Shown here: piece after piece, positions 58,626-64,000 of the stretch
Numbering within the stretch: the stretch's first letter is position 1
Layout: every line of letters starts with the position of its first letter
Origin: Mucor racemosus
Taxonomy: Eukaryota > Mucoromycota > Mucoromycetes > Mucorales > Mucoraceae
NCBI GenBank assembly: GCA_027405735.1
Contig: JAPEHQ010000017.1
Coordinates: 7,501 to 71,500 of the forward strand
Length of the DNA stretch: 64,000 bases
Direction of reading: 5' to 3'
Made by a program: the position numbers and the translations under genes
The notes under the pieces: generated by a model
What the model saw: the letters and a program-made list of their open reading frames with translations, nothing else
Told to the model about the DNA's origin: nothing
The model's database searches: none

Positions 58626-61526
58626 TTATTGTACAATTCTTTCTAAAATAATTGCAGCAACATGTGAGCCGATCTGTAACAAAATTTGAAACAGAAATCG
58701 TGGTGCAAAGATTTTCCAAGTCATCAAATGTCTTCTCAAAACGAAAATGAAGATGGCACTTAAAAAGGTAGGTATAGATTGTAACAAGATCAACAAATGT
58801 AATGTTTGACGTTGATGAGGATTTTCGGACAGTAAAACTAGCCAGCCAAACCAAGTAATAACATAGCCTGCGATGGTCGCAAGCGTTACCAAAATCATGC
58901 CACCGTAATAATTCATTTCTTCAAAACCAACAAAAGCAGCTTTCCAAGGTAGTGAGGTAAATGTAGTCTGGTGTCCTGTGGCGAAGAATAAATGATGACC
59001 TAAGAAATGTAACATTGTCAATCGAATCAACAAGCTGTTGGATTTGCCTGTTGTTAAAAGTTTGATGATCCACGGTGAAATTAAGATGAGAGCAGCGCCC
59101 ACGGGACGCTGAACAACTGCAAGAACTGGTGTCCATAAAAACAGCAAAGTCCAGCTCATTACACGGCGATTGCGATCATTAAAATACCAATCGGCCAAAG
59201 TCATATTGTTTCCAATAAATGTCAAGCCATACACAATTCGAGGCATGTAAACGTCAAGTACACGATGAACCATTAAAGCCATTTCACTTTTGTTATTCTC
59301 TACAACAAGTGATTTGGCGCCAATTTCATGAAAGATTCTAAAGAGAACCATTATACTCGATACAATATAACAAGCACCTACGGTCAAACCAGAGAGTTGA
59401 TTCAATGTGGTTGTGGAGAAAATGGTCATGCCATACAAGATGACAACAAATGCAATAGTGAGATAACCGGTATAATTTTCAAGATTAAACTCAAGCATAC
59501 CACTGTGGTAGTAATCGCAGTGAGGGAATTGCTCTTCACGGCATTGACCAACAAGACTAGTAACTCGTAAAACGACCAAGAACAAAGTGGGATACAATAT
59601 AGCCAGTGCACGATCAGTTTTAGTAATTGCAACTTGTAAATTGCGTACAATCCAAAATAAGGTCAATGTAGCCAACACGTAACAAGTTCCACGATCTTCC
59701 CAGATTACAAAACTGTTTGATCCTAATGTACATGCCTGTACAACTTGAGCAACCAATATAACATACCAGTCAGATGAGGCAGATGCCTGTAGCTTTAAAG
59801 CAAATGCCATAAAGCATACAGTTACAGCAAAACATGCACCAATCCAATCAATTTGTTCCATTTTATCAAACCATCCTCTAATCAATGCTTCAGGGTAATA
59901 TCGTACATGAGAAGCAGCAAAGCAAATGACAAAAACCGAGAAACCAATGATGGACACACGTTTAAAAGAAGTTTTGGGCTCACGATGCATTAACCATAAA
60001 GAGGTCAATGTGCTCAATCCTAATAATACAATACCTATAAACATGCAGCCTGTATCAAATTGTGCCCAAATAGCTTCACAATATTTGATAGTGCTGATCA
60101 AGAAAGCATCGTATTCTAAAATAGCATTTTCCAATTGTTGTAAATAGATGGTATCATCTTTTGAAATTGAAGTCAAAAAATCAGGTTTCTTTGCAACTTG
60201 TACCATGATCTCCTCGGCAGTGTACAAATGGTGTGTAATAGCTTGAAGCTTATCAGGTGAAAAGTCTAACTGATGTGTTTGCTGAGAATATTGGTTGAGA
60301 TAGTTATTTACTTGCAAAGCGTTTGAACGGAACTCTTGAACCATATGCAATAGATTACGCATTTTTAGGTTATCATCTGGATGTTCGGGCATGAGCGTAT
60401 CTGGAATGATGGCTCCCAAATTACCAAAAGGAATAGAGATATCAAGCAAATAGGCCAAGGTAGGTACAAGATGAATTTGAGCCACAATAGGATATGCTGT
60501 AGCATCGTAACCAAGTCTTTGAGAAATAGTATTAATGTCATAACCAAGTCTTGTGGCTCTTGCTTGATGAATTCTATGATATAAAGCTTGATAATATTCA
60601 TTTGTAAAAGTCAATGGTCGACCAGAGTACATGAATAAAGTGCTCATAAGTTCCTCAATGCTTTCTCCACCATGATCGCCATCTACAGACATGCCATGAT
60701 CACCCATTACCACTAATAGTGTATCTTGATCTACGTGTTCCGACACTAAACGTTGAATAACATCATTCATTTGATTCAATTTACGTTTCATGTTGGGGTC
60801 TGAAGGGCCATAAGTATGTCCACAATGATCCACGCCCAAGAAATGAGCAACAACAAGTTCCCAATCGTCTTTACCAACTAGATTCCATAAACGAGATAAA
60901 ATAGCATCATCCACAGAATCTAAATCCAACATTTTAAAACTATCGCTATCAAAAGTACGTTCTGGCACAAAACTTTCGGGAAACAAGTTGACCCAAGTAT
61001 CATCGCCTAAAAAGTAGGTTGTTGTCTTGTTGGTATGGCGTAACAAGTGATCTTCGCCAACAGCAGAAGAGGCAAAATTAGCACCTGCATCAATAAAAGT
61101 TGGGAGAGATCCTGTCATTAGACCCTTGATTCGTTGCATGGTAGTTGTAGGTGGATCAGCACGAAATTGGAATAAAAGAGATGATTCTGGTTGATTGTTT
61201 GTTAGTTGTTGCATTATGGGGAGTTGATTAAGGTAATATTTTTCAGATGTCTTCGCGTTGATGGCGAAATCAAAACGAAGAGCATCGACTAGTACAACAA
61301 TAGTACGTTTATAAGGTTTTTGTGATGGAATAGTAGGAGGTGGTGTGATTGATTCGGCACTATTATAAAGAGGAAAGTTCTCCCATGGTTCAAAGGTCTT
61401 GCCTTGGAGATCAAAGGTTTGACGTGTTAATAAGAAGCCTTTGAGAAAGATGTAAAGACCGAATATTTGTAAAAAGGTCAATACAGTAAATGTTAGACCC
61501 TTTGAAGGCCTAAAATTGAGCTGCAT
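58626..61526 (-). CDS. GPI13: GPI ethanolamine phosphate transferase 3 (PIG-O / Gpi13)
   Basis: An intron-free gene of 966 codons. An N-terminal signal-anchor helix (residues ~11-34) is followed by a lumenal alkaline-phosphatase-type catalytic domain: metal ligand Asp81 in VVLVDALRFDF, the nucleophile region PPTTTMQRIKG (Thr127-129), FLGVDHCGH (Asp233, His237), and GDHGM plus DGDHGG (Asp276, His277, His285). From about residue 480 the protein is polytopic, with a dozen or more hydrophobic helices. The DPPTTTMQRIKGLMTGSLPTF region and HCGHTYGPSDPNM identify the PIG-O rather than PIG-N or PIG-G branch. It adds ethanolamine phosphate to the third mannose of the GPI precursor in the ER, the group through which proteins are later joined. 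It shares a 0.7-kb upstream region with RPB5. Confidence 0.96.
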   Translation of the reverse strand: MQLNFRPSKGLTFTVLTFLQIFGLYIFLKGFLLTRQTFDLQGKTFEPWENFPLYNSAESITPPPTIPSQKPYKRTIVVLVDALRFDFAINAKTSEKYYLNQLPIMQQLTNNQPESSLLFQFRADPPTTTMQRIKGLMTGSLPTFIDAGANFASSAVGEDHLLRHTNKTTTYFLGDDTWVNLFPESFVPERTFDSDSFKMLDLDSVDDAILSRLWNLVGKDDWELVVAHFLGVDHCGHTYGPSDPNMKRKLNQMNDVIQRLVSEHVDQDTLLVVMGDHGMSVDGDHGGESIEELMSTLFMYSGRPLTFTNEYYQALYHRIHQARATRLGYDINTISQRLGYDATAYPIVAQIHLVPTLAYLLDISIPFGNLGAIIPDTLMPEHPDDNLKMRNLLHMVQEFRSNALQVNNYLNQYSQQTHQLDFSPDKLQAITHHLYTAEEIMVQVAKKPDFLTSISKDDTIYLQQLENAILEYDAFLISTIKYCEAIWAQFDTGCMFIGIVLLGLSTLTSLWLMHREPKTSFKRVSIIGFSVFVICFAASHVRYYPEALIRGWFDKMEQIDWIGACFAVTVCFMAFALKLQASASSDWYVILVAQVVQACTLGSNSFVIWEDRGTCYVLATLTLFWIVRNLQVAITKTDRALAILYPTLFLVVLRVTSLVGQCREEQFPHCDYYHSGMLEFNLENYTGYLTIAFVVILYGMTIFSTTTLNQLSGLTVGACYIVSSIMVLFRIFHEIGAKSLVVENNKSEMALMVHRVLDVYMPRIVYGLTFIGNNMTLADWYFNDRNRRVMSWTLLFLWTPVLAVVQRPVGAALILISPWIIKLLTTGKSNSLLIRLTMLHFLGHHLFFATGHQTTFTSLPWKAAFVGFEEMNYYGGMILVTLATIAGYVITWFGWLVLLSENPHQRQTLHLLILLQSIPTFLSAIFIFVLRRHLMTWKIFAPRFLFQILLQIGSHVAAIILERIVQ

Positions 61527-62225
61527 GATTCCAAAATGAAATAAGAAAGATGAATAACAATTGATGTGGTATTTAACAACATCTTTCCCTTTCTACTCAG
61601 TAGTGCCTCTTTATTGGCATGAATCATGTAGTGGCGCTTTAATGGGTCTCTTTTCCCCTCGAGATCTAATAAAGTGTTTCCCAGATGTTGGAAAGGAAAA
61701 GCAGTCTTTGTAATGAAGGGTAAAATGTTGTATACAATGTTCATTTATGCACAAATAAAAGACAATGACATTGAACAATTATGGATAAAGAACGTAGCAA
61801 TGTTTCCACGTTTGTATATAATAATGTTTTCCAATTATAAGAGCAGTGGCGTTACAGTACAATACATGAACATGTGCATTTCTATTTCATTTGTCAATGA
61901 CATTGTATCACAATTCATGTTGAATAATATAGATTTAAAGCGATTTCTCTTTTCAGCATTTGACCAAACCTCTCTTCTAAAACCTTTTTGGCAAGCTTTT
62001 GTAAATAAATAACAAACAATTCATAAAATCAGTGGATTTTGTAGACATAATTACATGATTTATACAACAGTGGCTCATTTATCCGACAGTCACTATAGTT
62101 GATATTACCTTTTGTCAAGAAAAAAAAAATTCGAACTCGACAACAACAGTTGGAAGGTTCTTTCTCTCTCTTTTATATTATACAACTAGTACACACACAG
62201 ATACAGCACATACATAATCAATATA
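61527..62225. promoter_or_regulatory. divergent intergenic region GPI13 / RPB5
   Basis: 699 bp between the two start codons. No recognised factor site. A pyrimidine tract (TTCTTTCTCTCTCTTTTATA) at about 62159-62178 immediately precedes the RPB5 leader. Confidence 0.4.
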
Positions 62226-62480
62226 ATGGATCCCAACAACAACGAAGCTACTAGATTATGGAGAGTTTTCCGTACTGCACATCAAATGGTCCACGATAGA
62301 GTAAAAATATAATTTCAAATTTTTCGAGTTGTTTAATATATTAACAATAAATGTTACATAGGGTTACCTCGTTTCTCAATCAGAACTCGATATGGATTTA
62401 GATTCTTTCAAGCGCTCATTTGCTCCTTCTGGAGATGTTGAGTAAGTTTTTGAATTGACAAGAGTTTTGATTGATATAAG

Positions 62481-62514
<34 letters not shown>

Positions 62515-63190
62515 GATAGTCGCGACCAGTTGACATTTGTTGTTCAAAAGAAAGATGACCCTATTGATCAATTGCTTATTTTCTTCCCTAAAGATACATC
62601 TGTCGGTGTCAAGCCTTTGAGAGTGTAAAGTTATTTAGTTTTTTTTTTTTTTTGAAGGGATTTGACATTTTTGCTAATCATTCTTGACAAATTTTAGTTA
62701 TGTTGAACGTATGGCACAACAACAAATTCCCAAGGGTATCTGTATTTACCAAAAGAGCATGACCTCTTCAGCTAATAAGGTCATTCAATCTTTGCCCTCA
62801 AAGCATACTTTAGAATCATTCCAAGAGAATGAATTATTAGTTAATATTACACATCACGTTTTGGTACCTAAACATGAAGTTTTAACTACAGAGGAAAAAG
62901 CAACCTTGTTGCAAAGATAGTAAGTACTATTGATGCGTGTGTGTTTTTGCATGTATATTTATATATAAATTTCAGCCGTTTGAAGGAAACTCAATTACCT
63001 CGTATTCAACATACTGACCCCGTTGCAAGATACTATGGTTTGAAGCGTGGACAGGTAAGAAAGCAACGGATTTTTGTAAGATTTAAGAGGATTGTGTTTT
63101 AATGAAATATATCATGTTATATAGGTTGTTAAGATTTTAAGAGAGAGTGAAACTGCTGGTCGTTATGTCAGTTATAGATTATGTATTTAA
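62226..63190 (+). CDS. RPB5: RNA polymerase I/II/III common subunit Rpb5 (ABC27, RPABC1)
   Basis: Six exons (62226-62300, 62362-62441, 62520-62624, 62698-62919, 62976-63054, 63125-63190) join in frame to 208 residues, the normal Rpb5 length. The eukaryote-specific N-terminal jaw domain begins [20 protein letters not shown]. The archaeal-like C-terminal assembly domain ends [20 protein letters not shown] followed by [18 protein letters not shown], an almost invariant signature. It is a shared subunit of all three nuclear RNA polymerases and contacts downstream DNA. The last coding exon is 66 nt. Introns carry long T tracts (notably 62487-62514). A conserved single-copy gene. Confidence 0.98.
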
Positions 63191-63904
63191 AGAAAAAGAA
63201 ACAAGAAGAAAAGAAAAAAAAGAGATTGTGGTTTTTTTTTTTTTTTTTTTTTTACTCAAATCCATTCAACCCATCGTACAAAACCCCATTCAAGCTTACT
63301 ATTTTCTCTCTCTTTTATATATATATTATATTATCACTACTTCATCATTAAAAAAAAAGCCAACCATATATATAAAGAAAATCATAATGTCAACATGGTA
63401 CTCGAGCCCCAAAAATTAGATTTACCTTACTAAAATAAACATATTATATCGATTAGTATTTAGTTTTTTAAGGTCAAATCATTGGATCTGATGTCTTGTT
63501 TATTTAATAGTAATTAAGGAAATCTGCATTTTGAGAAATGTAAGTTCTTTTCTTACCATTAGCACAACAATAAAGACGAGATCATTTTTGTACGCATTTC
63601 AAATGTTGCTCGCTTTTGTTGAATCTTCAGGGGATTTTTTTAGACGCTTGATTTGCTTTCAAAGCTTTTAGTAAATTCATGTTTGTTAAAGGTTTGTTGT
63701 GGTATTTTTTTTATCTCACAAAACAATCATGAATTTTGTTTATGGATTATTCTTATAGAGAATGAGATTTTGGCTCCGATATTGCAGAAACAAGTTCATT
63801 CTTGTTCGAATTTTAAAAAAGCTTGAATAAATAAACAAATAACCAACTAAAACTAATTACATTATATTTTGTAGCATCTCAGGTATATCCTCGTTTTTTT
63901 TTTG
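63191..63904. other. RPB5 3' flank
   Basis: Poly-T run at 63231-63253, then AT-rich sequence. No gene is supported. Confidence 0.4.
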
Positions 63905-64000
63905 TATGCGGTTAGCTATAAAAAAGTGGACACGCTCCAATTTTGAAAACGGGCAACCCCTAAAAACCAGTTTTTGAAATTTTACATAGATTTCAATTAT
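63905..64000 (+). repeat. family 1-like fragment at window edge
   Basis: GCGGTTAGCTATAAAAAAGT, then GGACACGCTCCAATTTTGAA parallels the block near the 3' end of copies A, C and D (GTTAGTTATAGAAAAGAG, then CACGCTCC). The copy continues beyond the window. Confidence 0.55.

Noticed and set aside
61674..62012. 112-codon forward frame between GPI13 and RPB5
   Set aside because: It lies in the shared promoter region, has AT-driven composition and no recognised domain.

Overview
The window is nuclear DNA from a filamentous fungus, most likely an early-diverging Mucoromycota lineage of the Mucorales type. The evidence is very AT-rich intergenic DNA, protein genes carrying zero to six short introns (about 50-70 nt, GTAAG-like donors, CTAAC-like branch points), a lone dispersed 5S rRNA gene, decayed non-LTR and mariner-type elements, and a clearly fungal gene set. 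The genus cannot be named from the sequence alone. Gene models below were spliced by hand and checked for reading-frame continuity.

Layout. 0-12 kb is accessory: a truncated 5S gene at the edge, a 1.6-kb dispersed repeat (family 1), a 3' fragment of 28S rRNA beside a cluster of GAGCTCG hairpins, two minisatellites and a family 2 repeat. 12.1-14.6 kb holds an alpha/beta hydrolase and a mitochondrial PPR protein whose coding ends overlap tail to tail. 14.6-26.8 kb is a graveyard: a complete 496-bp mariner-type MITE, several decayed genes, one intact coiled-coil protein, and two long inverted family 1 repeats around a coding remnant. 27-33 kb holds phosphoserine aminotransferase (with a Gcn4-type site), a PAS-domain protein kinase and a TMEM70-like mitochondrial protein. 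33.5-35.9 kb is nested debris: a MITE fragment, a broken gene and the 3' end of a LINE. SEC23 lies at 37-39.7 kb. 39.7-43.9 kb is again repeat-rich. 43.9-46.6 kb holds a ferric reductase divergent from a BIM1-like copper-binding GPI protein. After another family 1 copy come a Slm-type BAR-PH protein, an MBOAT acyltransferase, more repeat debris, GPI13/PIG-O and RPB5.

Together the conserved genes are housekeeping: serine synthesis, COPII export, GPI-anchor assembly, transcription, lipid acylation, membrane and TOR signalling, and mitochondrial RNA and assembly factors. The strongest functional unit is the divergent ferric reductase / BIM1-like pair, whose 251-bp shared promoter contains an exact match to the Fep1-type iron GATA element. 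The most unusual non-coding signals are a short box (TATGGAGTGTAAC and close variants) that ends two repeat families, occurs in a 75-bp tandem array and bounds a segment containing the 28S fragment and hairpin cluster, and the repeat families themselves.
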